A DNA stretch of 64,000 bases from Streptomyces sp. YPW6 (GCF_018866325.1 NZ_CP076457.1:4127001-4191000); one strand, 5' to 3'; shown: positions 39,753 through 49,887, counted from the first letter of the stretch. A program made the numbers and translations. Notes: generated by a model from the sequence alone, not told the origin.

Positions 39753-40235
39753 ATGACGTTCAAGGTTGGCGACACCGTGGTCTATCCCCATCACGGGGCC
39801 GCGCTGATCGAGGCTATCGAAACTCGCCAGATCAAAGGCGTGGACAAGACCTACTTGGTGCTCAAGGTCGCCCAGGGCGACTTGACGGTTCGTGTGCCGG
39901 CGGACAATGCGGAGTTCGTAGGCGTGCGCGACGTGGTCGGGCAGGACGGGCTGGACCGGGTCTTCGAGGTGCTGCGCGCGCCGTACGCCGAAGAGCCGAC
40001 GAACTGGTCCCGGCGTTACAAGGCAAATCTCGAGAAGCTCGCCTCCGGCGATGTCATCAAGGTCGCGGAAGTCGTCCGTGACCTGTGGCGTCGGGAGCGC
40101 GAGCGCGGTCTCTCCGCCGGAGAGAAGCGCATGCTCGCCAAGGCCCGCCAGATCCTGGTGAGCGAGCTCGCCCTCGCGGAGAACACGAACGAGGACAAGG
40201 CCGAGGCCCTGCTCGACGAGGTCCTCGCGTCCTGA
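39753..40235 (+). CDS. carD: CarD-family RNA polymerase-binding regulator
   Basis: 160 residues. The N-terminal Tudor-like RNAP-interacting domain (TFKVGDTVVYPHHGAALIEA) is followed by a helical DNA-binding domain (ANLEKLASGDVIKVAEVVRD, LALAENTNEDKAEALLDEVL). CarD/CdnL stabilises open complexes at rRNA and many other promoters and is usually essential in actinobacteria. GGAAGGGG lies upstream of the ATG. It is followed 361 bases later by ispD, the common actinobacterial order. Confidence 0.97.
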   Translation: MTFKVGDTVVYPHHGAALIEAIETRQIKGVDKTYLVLKVAQGDLTVRVPADNAEFVGVRDVVGQDGLDRVFEVLRAPYAEEPTNWSRRYKANLEKLASGDVIKVAEVVRDLWRRERERGLSAGEKRMLAKARQILVSELALAENTNEDKAEALLDEVLAS

Positions 40236-40596
40236 AACCGGATCACGCCGGTCGTATGAATATGCTGCGGTGCCCGCTGACCAGTCGTCTTCACGCTGTG
40301 TCGCCGGGCGCTGCGGCATGTTCGGACCCGTACCCGCACATCCCGAATCCGTGACCCACGCGCATCCGTGTGGACGGGGCCGTCGAGCACAGGTGGCCCC
40401 GTTGCTGTGTGAGCCCGGTGCGACCTGCGCTCGACCGGGTGAGTGATCACGGAAGGGGCCCGGTGCGAGTCAGGGCGTCGTGCCCGGCTCGCTGGGCCCC
40501 TACCCATGTCGGTCGTGGAAACAAACCTGCCGGACCTTCGGACCTTCCGTCCGGCCCCCGAACCCTCGGATCCCTCGGACCTTCGGAGTGCAACCG
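40236..40596 (+). other. 361-bp gap between carD and ispD with terminator and candidate leader ORF
   Basis: The hairpin ACGGGGCC (40374-40381) / GGCCCCGT (40395-40402) probably ends carD transcription. An ORF at 40256-40354 (MNMLRCPLTSRLHAVSPGAA, then ACSDPYPHIPNP) has a leader-peptide-like basic start with two cysteines, but no ribosome site or clear promoter. Bases 40525-40590 repeat CGGACCTTC-like words. Confidence 0.5.
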
Positions 40597-41364
40597 ATGC
40601 CATCGACGCCACCCCCGGCCGGCCGGCCGCGCCCTCCCCGTACCGCCGCGGTGATCCCCGCGGCCGGGCGGGGCGTGCGGCTCGGTCCGGGCGCGCCCAA
40701 GGCCCTCCGGGCGCTCGGCGGGACGCCCATGCTGATTCACGCCGTCCGCGCCATGGCCGCGTCCCGCGCCGTCTCGCTCGTCGTGGTCGTCGCCCCGCCG
40801 GACGGCGCGCCCGAGGTGAAGCACCTCCTCGACGAGCACGCGCTGCCCGAGCGCACCGACTACCTGGTGGTGCCGGGCGGGGAGACCCGCCAGGAGTCCG
40901 TCCGCCTGGGTCTCGAAGCGCTGCCCGAGGACGTCGCCGTGGTCCTGGTCCACGACGCCGCCCGCCCGCTGGTGCCGGTCGACACGGTCGACGCCGTCGC
41001 CGCCGCCGTACGGGACGGGGCGCCCGCCGTCGTCCCCGCGCTGCCGCTCGCGGACACCGTCAAGGAGGTCGAGCCCGCCGCCACCCCCGGGGAGCCGGAG
41101 CCGGTGCTCGCCACCCCCGTCCGGGCCAGGCTGCGCGCGGTGCAGACACCGCAGGGCTTCGACCGGGACACGCTGGAGCGCGCCCACGGCGAGGTCGCGG
41201 TCGACGGCGAGGGCGCCACGGACGACGCGGGCATGGTGGAACGCCTCGGGCGGCCCGTGGTCGTCGTCCCCGGCCACGAGGAGGCGTTCAAGGTGACCCG
41301 GCCGCTCGATCTGGTGCTGGCCGAAGCGGTACTCGCCCGCAGGAGGGCCAACGATGGATTCTGA
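40597..41364 (+). CDS. ispD: 2-C-methyl-D-erythritol 4-phosphate cytidylyltransferase
   Basis: 255 residues from ATG 40597 (GGAG eight bases upstream). The nucleotide-binding motif is VIPAAGRGVRLGPGAPKAL (about 18-36), with VHDAARPLV at about 118 and ATDDAGMVE later, all conserved in IspD. It adds CMP from CTP to MEP in the non-mevalonate isoprenoid pathway. ispF begins inside its 3' end (11-base overlap), so the two enzymes of consecutive steps are co-made. The N terminus is Pro-rich and poorly conserved. Confidence 0.96.
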   Translation: MPSTPPPAGRPRPPRTAAVIPAAGRGVRLGPGAPKALRALGGTPMLIHAVRAMAASRAVSLVVVVAPPDGAPEVKHLLDEHALPERTDYLVVPGGETRQESVRLGLEALPEDVAVVLVHDAARPLVPVDTVDAVAAAVRDGAPAVVPALPLADTVKEVEPAATPGEPEPVLATPVRARLRAVQTPQGFDRDTLERAHGEVAVDGEGATDDAGMVERLGRPVVVVPGHEEAFKVTRPLDLVLAEAVLARRRANDGF

Positions 41365-41869
41365 CGTCTCCCGAGCGGTGCCCGCCCCGGTCATCCCGCT
41401 GGTCGGCATCGGCACTGACATCCACGCCTTCGAGGAGGGCCGCGAGCTGTGGTGCGCGGGCCTGAAGTGGGAGGGCGAGGGCCCCGGCCTGGCCGGCCAC
41501 TCGGACGCCGACGTCGTCGCGCACGCCGCCTGCAACGCGCTCTTCTCCGCCGCCGGCCTGGGCGACCTCGGGCAGCACTTCGGCACGGGGCGCCCCGAGT
41601 GGTCCGGGGCCGCGGGCATCACGCTGCTCACCGAGGCCGCCCGCATCGTCCGTGCCGAGGGCTTCGAGATCGGGAACGTCGCCGTCCAGGTCGTCGGTCT
41701 CCGCCCGAAGATCGGCAAGCGGCGCGAGGAGGCGCAGAAGGTGCTGTCGGCCGCCGTGGGCGCCCCGGTCTCGCTGTCCGCCGCCACGTCCGACGGACTC
41801 GGCTTCACCGGCCGCGGCGAGGGCATCGCCGGCATCGCGACCGCCCTGGTCTACCGCACCCGCCGGTAG
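41354..41869 (+). CDS. ispF: 2-C-methyl-D-erythritol 2,4-cyclodiphosphate synthase
   Basis: 171 residues. GIGTDIHAF supplies the Asp and His zinc ligands, with the third His in SDADVVAHAACNAL. GLGDLGQHFG and the late GRGEGIAG complete the trimer active site. It forms the cyclic diphosphate and releases CMP in the MEP pathway. It overlaps ispD by 11 bases. A short stable hairpin (41901-41919) follows the stop. Confidence 0.97.
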   Translation: MDSDVSRAVPAPVIPLVGIGTDIHAFEEGRELWCAGLKWEGEGPGLAGHSDADVVAHAACNALFSAAGLGDLGQHFGTGRPEWSGAAGITLLTEAARIVRAEGFEIGNVAVQVVGLRPKIGKRREEAQKVLSAAVGAPVSLSAATSDGLGFTGRGEGIAGIATALVYRTRR

Positions 41870-41900
41870 GGCCCGTCCGGCGGATCGGGGCCGGACAAGC

Positions 41901-41919
41901 CCCGGGGGCGTCCCCCGGG
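41901..41919 (+). terminator. Hairpin after ispF
   Basis: CCCGGGGG-CGT-CCCCCGGG (41901-41919), a perfect 8-bp GC stem with a three-base loop, 31 bases after the stop. Confidence 0.6.
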
Positions 41920-42068
41920 CCCCGCGGGCCGGGGCGCCCGCCGCGTCGTTCACCCTTACGGCCGGACGCGGCGGGATGGAAGCGGGACCGGGCGCGGTTG
42001 CCGGGTAGGAGCAGCATCGGAACACCGGACCGGTCCCGACGGACCGCAGCGCACAGGAGGACGTACGT

Positions 42069-42473
42069 ATGACCGCCGCACTCTCCGCCGACCTCAAGAA
42101 CCTGCTCGACACCCCCGTGTTCGTCAACATCGCCACCATCCAGCCCGACGGCAGCCCCCAGGTCTCCCCGGTCTGGGTCAAGCGCGACGGCGACGACGTC
42201 CTCATCTCCACCACCGTCGGCCGCCGCAAGGAGAAGAACCTCCGCCGCGACCCGCGCGTCACCGTGGTCGTCCAGCCCTTCGACGCCCCGTACAGCTACG
42301 CCGAGATCCGCGGCGAGGCGACGCTGACGACGGAGGGCGGGCAGGAGCTGATCGACGAGCTCTCGGTGAAGTACACCGGCAAGCCGTACGCGGAGTTCAA
42401 CCCGAACTCCGGCGCCGACGACCCCCGCGTGGTCGTCCGGATCTCGCCGCGCAAGGTCGTCGGCAGCATCTGA
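42069..42473 (+). CDS. PPOX-class F420/FMN-dependent oxidoreductase
   Basis: 134 residues in a split beta-barrel fold: FVNIATIQPDGSPQVSPVWV is the conserved N-terminal strand pair, then ISTTVGRRKEKNLRRDPRVT, whose basic residues bind the cofactor phosphate, and YAEIRGEATLTTE. This subgroup in actinobacteria usually uses F420. The substrate (often biliverdin-like or unknown) is not predictable. A strong hairpin lies 11 bases after the stop. Confidence 0.88.
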   Translation: MTAALSADLKNLLDTPVFVNIATIQPDGSPQVSPVWVKRDGDDVLISTTVGRRKEKNLRRDPRVTVVVQPFDAPYSYAEIRGEATLTTEGGQELIDELSVKYTGKPYAEFNPNSGADDPRVVVRISPRKVVGSI

Positions 42474-42484
42474 GGCCGTACGAG

Positions 42485-42514
42485 GGGGAGCCCCGGCGCT
42501 CCTGGGGGCTCCCC
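42485..42514 (+). terminator. Hairpin after the PPOX gene
   Basis: GGGGAGCCCC (42485-42494) and GGGGCTCCCC (42505-42514), a perfect 10-bp stem with a 10-base loop. Confidence 0.75.
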
Positions 42515-42680
42515 GGGAACTGCCCTGGGCCTCCCGGGACTTCCCGGGACGGGCCCCGGGGCCTCCCGGGTGGCCGGAAAACGCTCTTCGGGCTGTCCGG
42601 AACCATCCCGGTACCAGAAAGTTGTCCCCGCGATCCCCAAGGGTCGCGGGGCACTGGTGTCGGCCTACTACCCTTGAGGC

Positions 42681-44081
<1,401 letters not shown>

Positions 44082-44201
44082 GCGCACCCTCCGAGCAGGG
44101 CAATGGTGCCGCCCGGCGATCCGGGCGGCACACTGATGAGACGTACACGGTCCACATCCGCATGCGGACCGCAGAATGACAGGAACAGGTAGGTCGAGGT
44201 C

Positions 44202-45158
44202 ATGGCCGGCAACAGCCAGCGCAGGAACCGCCGCACGTCCAACAAGAAGGGCGCGCAGGTCGGCAGCGGTGGCAAGCGACGCCGTGGCCTGGAGGGCAAG
44301 GGCCCGACCCCGCCCGCGTCCGCCCGCAAGGGGCACAAGAAGAACCGCGTCGCCAACGCCCAGGCCAAGCAGGCCGCCCACCGCCGCCCCGCGCCCCGGC
44401 GCGGCGGCGCCAAGGGCACCTCGGAGATGGTCGTCGGCCGCAACCCGGTCTACGAGGCCCTGCGCGACGGCGTCCCCGCCGTGACGCTGTACGTCCAGCA
44501 GTACATCGACAACGACGAGCGCGTCCGCGACGTGCTCAAGCTCGCCGGTGACCGCGGCACCATCAACCTGATGGAGGCCCCGCGCCCCGAGCTGGACCGG
44601 ATGACGAACGGCCTGAACCACCAGGGCCTCGTCCTCCAGGTCCCGCCGTACGAGTACGCGCACCCGGACGACCTGCTGGCCATCGCCGACGACAACCACG
44701 AGGACCCGCTGATCGTCGCCCTCGACGGCGTGACCGACCCGCGCAACCTCGGCGCCATCGTCCGTTCCGTCTCCGCGTTCGGCGGCCACGGCGTCGTCGT
44801 CCCCGAGCGCCGCGCGGCCGGCATGACCGCCGGAGCCTGGAAGTCCTCCGCCGGCACGGCTGCCCGCACCCCCGTCTCCCGGGTCACCAACCTCACCCGC
44901 GCCCTGGAGGGCTACCAGAAGGCGGGCCTCACGGTCGTCGGCCTGGCCGCCGACGGCGAGCACACGGTGGAGGACCTGGAGGAGCTGGACGGCCCGGTCG
45001 TCATCGTCATCGGCAGCGAGGGCAAGGGCCTCGGCCGGCTCGTCGGCGAGACCTGCGACTACCGGGTGCGGATCTCGATGCCGGGCGGTGCCGAATCCCT
45101 CAACGCCGGTGTCGCCGCGGGCATCGTCCTGTACGAGGTGGCGCGCCGCCGGTCCTAG
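44202..45158 (+). CDS. rlmB: 23S rRNA 2'-O-methyltransferase RlmB (TrmH/SpoU family)
   Basis: 318 residues. A strongly basic N-terminal tail of about 75 residues (GNSQRRNRRTSNKKG; RKGHKKNRVANAQAKQ) precedes a substrate-binding domain and a SpoU knot domain with TDPRNLGAIVRS, VIGSEGKGLGRLV and SLNAGVAAGIVLYE motifs. It methylates G2251 of 23S rRNA. The long tail is usual in Streptomyces. It ends just before a very stable 24-bp hairpin. Confidence 0.94.
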   Translation: MAGNSQRRNRRTSNKKGAQVGSGGKRRRGLEGKGPTPPASARKGHKKNRVANAQAKQAAHRRPAPRRGGAKGTSEMVVGRNPVYEALRDGVPAVTLYVQQYIDNDERVRDVLKLAGDRGTINLMEAPRPELDRMTNGLNHQGLVLQVPPYEYAHPDDLLAIADDNHEDPLIVALDGVTDPRNLGAIVRSVSAFGGHGVVVPERRAAGMTAGAWKSSAGTAARTPVSRVTNLTRALEGYQKAGLTVVGLAADGEHTVEDLEELDGPVVIVIGSEGKGLGRLVGETCDYRVRISMPGGAESLNAGVAAGIVLYEVARRRS

Positions 45159-45164
45159 CGGCTG

Positions 45165-45222
45165 CCGTCGACGCGCCCGGCCGCCGGGCCGCTCCGGCCC
45201 CGGCGGCCGGGCGCGTCGACGG
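45165..45222. terminator. 24-bp perfect stem after rlmB
   Basis: Positions 45165-45188 and 45199-45222 are exact reverse complements (the arms begin CCGTCGACGCGCCCGG), with a 10-base loop. The stop codon of rlmB is seven bases upstream. Confidence 0.9.
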
Positions 45223-45332
45223 GCGAACGCCGAACATCCATCCAGGATGCCCGAGTTTGGCCGGATCTTGACGGGTCTCGGACACATCCGGTGCGGTCAA
45301 GGCAGTGTCCTAACCACACGTCACTCGGTTAG

Positions 45333-46967
45333 ATGAGTGTGGACACCAGAACGCCTCGGTTCGACGAGCAACCCGCCCTGAGCATGACCAAGGTGGACAG
45401 CGACCCCGCGCAGGTCATCGTCAACCACGCCAGCTTCCGGGTGCAGCTCGCCCCGGGCCAGCGCGCACGGCTGCGCGGTGCCCCCGCGGAAACGGCCCGC
45501 ATCCCCGCCATGAGCGGCGCCGGCGGAGGCCGCAAGCGGGCACCCGTGGTCTGGAGCGGCAAGTCCGCTCCCGGCGACCCCGGCGCGACGGGCCTCCTCC
45601 AGGCCGTGCGCAACTCCACCGCCGGACACCTCGACGCCGGACTCGGCGCGGCCCCCGGCGGCGGGCACGGCCAGGAAGCGGGCGCGACCCAGGTCATCCC
45701 GCTCCTGGAGGAGACGCAGCCCAACCCCGTGCTGACCGCCCCCCGGCCGGGACGCACCGGCCCCCTGCTACCGCCCATGCGGCAGGCCGTCGGCGCGTAC
45801 GACGACCCGCTCGACGGGCCCGACGGCCCCGGCGACGACTACGACGCCGCCGACGCGCCGGACTCCGCCGAAGCCGACTCCCGCGCCCGGCGCGGTTCGG
45901 GCGACCCCGTCCGGCACGCCTACTACCCCGGCCACCGGATGAACCTGGGCGTCGTCCTGCTCCCCATGCGGGTCCTGCTCGGCTTCATCTCCATCTACGC
46001 CGGCATGGGCAAGCTGTGCGACCCCGTCTACTTCGACGGCGGCGAGCGCGGCTCCATGATGAAGTGGCTGACCTCCCTGCACCCGTGGGCGGTGGCCGAC
46101 CCCCTGCGCGACTTCGCGCTCTCCCACCCGGTCGGCGCCGGGCTGACCGTCGCCTTCCTCCAGGTCGTCGTCGGGGTCCTCACCGTCCTCGGCCTCTGGC
46201 AGCGGGTCGCCGCCTCGATCGGCGCCCTGCTCTCCGCCGCGCTCCTGGTGACGGTCAGCTGGCGCACGGTCCCGGTGTACGACGCCCCCGACATCATCCT
46301 GCTGGCCGCCTGGAGCCCGCTGATCATCGCCGGCGCCCCCGTCTACTCCGTCGACGGGCGTCTCGCCGGGGAGGCCTGGCGCAAGCTCGGCCCCCGCTCC
46401 GAGATCTGGGACCTGCGCCGCCGGGTGCTGCGCCGGGGCACCGTCGTCGCGACCGTCGTCGTCGGCCTCACCCTCCTCATCGGCTCCATCCTCGGCGGCG
46501 CGGTCCGCTCCACCGAGGTCGTCACCGTCCCCGGCCGCAACGACAACCCCACCAACCGCCTCCCCGGCATGCCGCTGCCCCAGGAGTCCACCGGCGAACG
46601 CCAGGCCTCCCGCACCCCGGAGCAGCAGCGACAGCCCGAACCCACCCCCTCCGGCGCGGCCGACACCCCCGCCACGGGGCAGGCCAGCCCCGGCGCCACC
46701 CGCGACTCCGGCGGCCAGAGCACCGGCCAGGGCACCCAGCCCAGCCAGACCCAGGGCACCGGCCAGGCGCCCCCGCAGCAGACCACCCCGCAGCAGCCCC
46801 CGGCCGCCACCAGCGCCGGACCCACCTCCTCCGGCTCCACCAGCGGCGACGCCTCCGCGGGCGGCGGCGGCGAACCGGCCCCCACCGGCGGCTCCACCTC
46901 CTCCGGAGGCGAGGGATCCACCTCGGGCGGCGGCGGCCGGAACCCGATCGGCGGCCTCCTCGGCTGA
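45333..46967 (+). CDS. DoxX-family membrane protein with long flexible ends
   Basis: 544 residues. The N-terminal 200 residues are soluble and disordered. A DoxX-like four-helix membrane region follows (about 205-400; PMRVLLGFISIYAGMGKLCD, GLWQRVAASIGALLSAALLV, APDIILLAAWSPLIIAG). Another membrane helix is near 370-390 (VVATVVVGLTLLIGSILGGA), then a Pro/Gln/Ser/Thr-Gly tail of about 140 residues to the end (GGGGRNPIGGLLG). DoxX proteins link to thiol oxidative-stress complexes, but this one has no known partner. The tail is probably outside the cell. Confidence 0.82.
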   Translation: MSVDTRTPRFDEQPALSMTKVDSDPAQVIVNHASFRVQLAPGQRARLRGAPAETARIPAMSGAGGGRKRAPVVWSGKSAPGDPGATGLLQAVRNSTAGHLDAGLGAAPGGGHGQEAGATQVIPLLEETQPNPVLTAPRPGRTGPLLPPMRQAVGAYDDPLDGPDGPGDDYDAADAPDSAEADSRARRGSGDPVRHAYYPGHRMNLGVVLLPMRVLLGFISIYAGMGKLCDPVYFDGGERGSMMKWLTSLHPWAVADPLRDFALSHPVGAGLTVAFLQVVVGVLTVLGLWQRVAASIGALLSAALLVTVSWRTVPVYDAPDIILLAAWSPLIIAGAPVYSVDGRLAGEAWRKLGPRSEIWDLRRRVLRRGTVVATVVVGLTLLIGSILGGAVRSTEVVTVPGRNDNPTNRLPGMPLPQESTGERQASRTPEQQRQPEPTPSGAADTPATGQASPGATRDSGGQSTGQGTQPSQTQGTGQAPPQQTTPQQPPAATSAGPTSSGSTSGDASAGGGGEPAPTGGSTSSGGEGSTSGGGGRNPIGGLLG

Positions 46968-46980
46968 CCCCCGCCCGCCA

Positions 46981-47034
46981 CACGAAGGGCGCCGTCCACC
47001 CGGTTCTCCCGCCGGGTGGACGGCGCCCTTCGTG
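46981..47034. terminator. 23-bp bidirectional hairpin between DoxX and nucleotidyltransferase genes
   Basis: Arms 46981-47003 (CACGAAGGGCGCCGTCC and on) and 47012-47034 are exact reverse complements with an eight-base loop, 13 bases after the DoxX stop and 19 bases from the stop of the converging gene. Confidence 0.9.
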
Positions 47035-47052
47035 CGCGCGTGACGGGTGGCG

Positions 47053-47769
47053 TCAGGCGCCGTGGGACCCCAGCTCGCGGGCCGCCTCGGTGAGATCCTT
47101 CGCGGTGTCGATGGCCCGCCAGTACGCGCCGTTCGGCAGCGGATACCCGGCGAGCCGGCGCTCGCGGGCGAGCCGCGGGAACGTGGTCCGCTCATGGTCG
47201 CCGCGGTCCGGCAGCAACCCCGTGAACGCGGGCGAGAACACGTACACCCCGGCGTTGATCAGATACGGGGACGGCGGCGACTCGATGAAGTCGGTGATGT
47301 GGCCGAACGCGTCCGTCTCCACCGCACCCCACGGGATGCGCGGCCGGGCGAGGGCCAGCGTCGCGGTGGCGTCGCGCTCCGCGTGGAAGGCTGCCATCTC
47401 CCGCAGGGAGAAACGGGTCCAGATGTCACCGTTCGTGGCGTACCACGGCTGATCGGCGTCGGGCAGCCGCTCGGCCGCGTACCGCAGCCCGCCGCCGCGC
47501 CCCAGCGGCTCGGTCTCCACGACGGTGGTGACCCGGAGCGGCAGCACAGCCTCCTCCAGCCACTCCTGGAGCACCTCGGCCAGGTGCCCGCAGGAGACCA
47601 CGGCGTCGGTGACCCCCTCGGCGGCCAGCCAGGACAGCTGATGGCCGATGATCGGAGTCCCGGTCCCGGGGATCTCGACCATCGGCTTGGGGCGGTCATC
47701 GGTGTACGGCCGCAGCCGCGACCCCTGGCCACCGGCGAGGATCACGGCCTGCGTCGGATACGTATGCAT
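47053..47769 (-). CDS. NDP-sugar nucleotidyltransferase (RfbA/GlmU-like)
   Basis: 238 residues. The N-terminal loop VILAGGQGSRLRPYTDDRPK (G-x-G-x-R, Lys) binds the NTP, and YATNGDIWTRF (Asp metal site, about 120) and LINAGVYVFSPAF follow. It lacks the C-terminal beta helix of GlmU. The sugar is uncertain. MHTYPTQ (ATG 47769) was preferred to an upstream GTG adding three residues. TATCGT (47777-47782 on the minus strand) lies seven bases before it, so the message is probably leaderless. Confidence 0.88.
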   Translation of the reverse strand: MHTYPTQAVILAGGQGSRLRPYTDDRPKPMVEIPGTGTPIIGHQLSWLAAEGVTDAVVSCGHLAEVLQEWLEEAVLPLRVTTVVETEPLGRGGGLRYAAERLPDADQPWYATNGDIWTRFSLREMAAFHAERDATATLALARPRIPWGAVETDAFGHITDFIESPPSPYLINAGVYVFSPAFTGLLPDRGDHERTTFPRLARERRLAGYPLPNGAYWRAIDTAKDLTEAARELGSHGA

Positions 47770-47846
47770 GGCACGCACGATAGGCGGTGCACGCCGAAGG
47801 GAGGCGGCGCTCGACGCGACCGCCTCCCGGGCTCAGTCTCCGGAGA

Positions 47847-48260
47847 TCAGCTGAACTGGGCGACACCCGAGGCGAACGAGGTGTCGCAGACCGGGCGCGA
47901 GAAGCGGTGCGCGCGGGTCGGCCCGTACTGCTCGACGGCGGCCTTGCCGAGCGCCTTCGCGATCGACATGCAGTGACGCGCGAGCGACGGGCGCCGCTCG
48001 ACGGCGCGCTGGAGGGAGGTGAGGGCGGTGCCCGGGTCCTTCTCCTGGAGCTCCACGAGGAGCTTCTCCCGCAGGACGTCCTGCGGGGCGTACGGCTTCG
48101 CGGGCTTGGACACGGTCTCCGAGGAGGCGGCCAGCAGCTGGGAGTCCTTGTCCGCCGCCGCCCACGGAACGCTGGTGACCGCGAGGGTCCCGGACAGAAC
48201 CATGACGACGGGCAGGACGAGAGCGAGGGATCGGCCGATGCGGCGAGCGGTGTGGGTCAC
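47847..48260 (-). CDS. Small secreted protein of unknown function
   Basis: 137 residues from GTG 48260. The signal peptide is about residues 1-38 (RSLALVLPVVMVLSGTLAV ending SVPWAAA). The mature part is helical and polar (VLREKLLVELQEKDPGTALT; LARHCMSIAKALGKAAVEQY) with two cysteines that may form a disulfide (RHC, PVC). I do not recognise the family. TACGCT (48267-48272, minus strand) lies six bases before the GTG, so the transcript is leaderless. Confidence 0.8.
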   Translation of the reverse strand: MTHTARRIGRSLALVLPVVMVLSGTLAVTSVPWAAADKDSQLLAASSETVSKPAKPYAPQDVLREKLLVELQEKDPGTALTSLQRAVERRPSLARHCMSIAKALGKAAVEQYGPTRAHRFSRPVCDTSFASGVAQFS

Positions 48261-48431
48261 GCAGCGAGCGTAGCGGCCGGTGATGACTTGGCGACAATTC
48301 GTCACTCTCGCGGGGGATGGTTCGACGCGTCCTTTCGAATGCGCGGTTGACGCTCGGGGGCGAAATGCCCAGTGTGCCGGGGTATTTGACTCTGTGCGCC
48401 GCCGAAACCCCAACCCGCCGGGACCACGCAA

Positions 48432-48474
48432 ACGGCCCCGCGCCGCCGGGCGGTACCGGCGGACGCGGGGCCGT
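48432..48474. terminator. Nested hairpin after msiK
   Basis: ACGGCCCCGCG (48432-48442) and CGCGGGGCCGT (48464-48474) pair exactly, and inside them CCGCCGG/CCGGCGG form a second stem. The msiK stop at 48494 is 20 bases upstream on the minus strand. Confidence 0.8.
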
Positions 48475-48493
48475 GCGTACGGCAGGGGGCGGG

Positions 48494-49630
48494 TCAGGCG
48501 GTGAGCCGCTCGCCGGTGGAGGTCGCGAAGACGTGCAGCTCGTCCGGGCGCGGGACGACGTGCAGCTCGGTGCCCTTCTCCGGGACGGCGCGGCCGCCGA
48601 CGCGGACGACCAGGTCCTTGTGCTCGCCGCCGACCTGCGTGGAGCCGTAGACGAACCCGTCGGCGCCGAGCTCCTCGACGACGTTGACGGAGACGGCGAT
48701 CCCGGCCGGCTGCTCGGAGGAGTCCTTGGCCAGCGACTTCGCGGCGGCGCCACCGTGCTCGACGATGTCGAAGTGCTCGGGCCGGATGCCGACCGTGACG
48801 GTGGTGTCACCGCGGTCCGCGGCGGCGGAGAGCGCCTCGCGCGACACCGGCACGACGCTGTTGCCGAACTTCACGCCGCCGTCGGTGATCGGGACCTCGA
48901 CGAGGTTCATCGCGGGCGAGCCGATGAAGCCGGCGACGAAGAGGTTCGCCGGGCGGTCGTACATGTTGCGCGGCGAGTCGACCTGCTGGAGCAGCCCGTC
49001 CTTCAGCACCGCGACCCGGTCGCCCATGGTGAGGGCCTCGACCTGGTCGTGGGTGACGTACACCGTGGTGATGCCGAGGCGGCGCTGCAGCGAGGCGATC
49101 TGCGTACGGGTGGAGACGCGGAGCTTGGCGTCGAGGTTCGACAGCGGCTCGTCCATGAGGAAGACCTGCGGCTCCCGCACGATGGCCCGGCCCATCGCCA
49201 CACGCTGACGCTGACCACCGGAGAGCGCCTTCGGCTTGCGGTCCAGGTACTCGGTGAGGTCCAGCATCTTGGCGGCCTCTTCGACCTTCGCCCGGATCTC
49301 GGTCTTGTTCACACCGGCGATCTTGAGCGCGAAGCCCATGTTGTCCGCGACGGTCATGTGCGGGTAGAGCGCGTAGTTCTGGAACACCATGGCGATGTCC
49401 CGGTCCTTGGGCGGCAGGTGCGTGACATCGCGGTCACCGATGCGGATCGCGCCGCCGTTGACGTCCTCGAGACCCGCGAGCATGCGCAGGGAGGTCGACT
49501 TGCCGCAACCGGAGGGACCGACGAGGACGAGGAACTCACCGTCCGCGATGTCGATCTCGAGCTGGTCCACGGCCGGCTTCGTGGAGCCGGGGTAGACGCG
49601 GGACGCCTTGTCGAACGTGACACTGGCCAT
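48494..49630 (-). CDS. msiK: MsiK-type sugar ABC transporter ATPase
   Basis: 378 residues. Walker A GPSGCGKSTS, Q loop FQNYALYPHM, signature LSGGQRQRVAMG, Walker B VFLMDEPLSNLD and the C-terminal TOBE/regulatory domain of the UgpC/MalK class (RPEHFDIVEHGG). In Streptomyces one MsiK energises many oligosaccharide importers, including those for maltose, cellobiose and chitobiose, so no permease gene is adjacent. A DasR-like operator is 52 bases upstream. GAGGAGAAG precedes the ATG. Confidence 0.94.
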   Translation of the reverse strand: MASVTFDKASRVYPGSTKPAVDQLEIDIADGEFLVLVGPSGCGKSTSLRMLAGLEDVNGGAIRIGDRDVTHLPPKDRDIAMVFQNYALYPHMTVADNMGFALKIAGVNKTEIRAKVEEAAKMLDLTEYLDRKPKALSGGQRQRVAMGRAIVREPQVFLMDEPLSNLDAKLRVSTRTQIASLQRRLGITTVYVTHDQVEALTMGDRVAVLKDGLLQQVDSPRNMYDRPANLFVAGFIGSPAMNLVEVPITDGGVKFGNSVVPVSREALSAAADRGDTTVTVGIRPEHFDIVEHGGAAAKSLAKDSSEQPAGIAVSVNVVEELGADGFVYGSTQVGGEHKDLVVRVGGRAVPEKGTELHVVPRPDELHVFATSTGERLTA

Positions 49631-49681
49631 GATGGATCTTCTCCTCAACCGGCAGGAACGTGCCGGACGATCCGAGTAGGG

Positions 49682-49697
49682 AGTGGTCTGGTCCACT
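49682..49697. promoter_or_regulatory. DasR-like site (dre) upstream of msiK
   Basis: AGTGGTCTGGTCCACT matches the DasR element ACTGGTCTAGACCAGT at 12 of 16 positions and has its own AGTGG/CCACT symmetry. DasR controls chitin and GlcNAc uptake, which needs MsiK. Confidence 0.6.
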
Positions 49698-49806
49698 GAG
49701 GGAACCTGCGGTGACGCTACCTGGCCTTTCCCGATCTGTCAGTAGTCCGGAGCACAGGGAAATCGCGGACTTCGAAGGCCCGGGGTTGGTTAGACTGCTC
49801 CGGCAC

Positions 49807-49880
49807 GCCTCCTTAGCTCAGCTGGCCAGAGCAACGCACTTGTAATGCGTAGGTCGTCGGTTCGAATCCGACAGGGGGCT
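49807..49880 (+). tRNA. tRNA-Thr, anticodon TGT
   Basis: The cloverleaf folds fully: acceptor GCCTCCT/AGGGGGC (one G-T pair), D stem GCTC/GAGC, anticodon stem ACGCA/TGCGT with loop CTTGTAA (anticodon TGT reads ACA), T stem GTCGG/CCGAC with TTCGAAT, discriminator T. CCA is not encoded. A nested hairpin terminator follows at 49888-49920. The sequence to the right of it is accessory-like, but I found no second copy of its 3' end. Confidence 0.93.
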
Positions 49881-49887
49881 CAGCGCG

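Noticed and set aside
47847..48431. Longer version of the secreted protein starting near 48431
   Set aside because: The extra N terminus is Arg/Pro-rich without signal features, and the leaderless promoter at 48267-48272 fixes GTG 48260.
49807..49880. tRNA-Thr as attachment site of an integrated element covering the right end
   Set aside because: No integrase gene and no second copy of the tRNA 3' end were seen in the window, so the accessory look alone is not enough.
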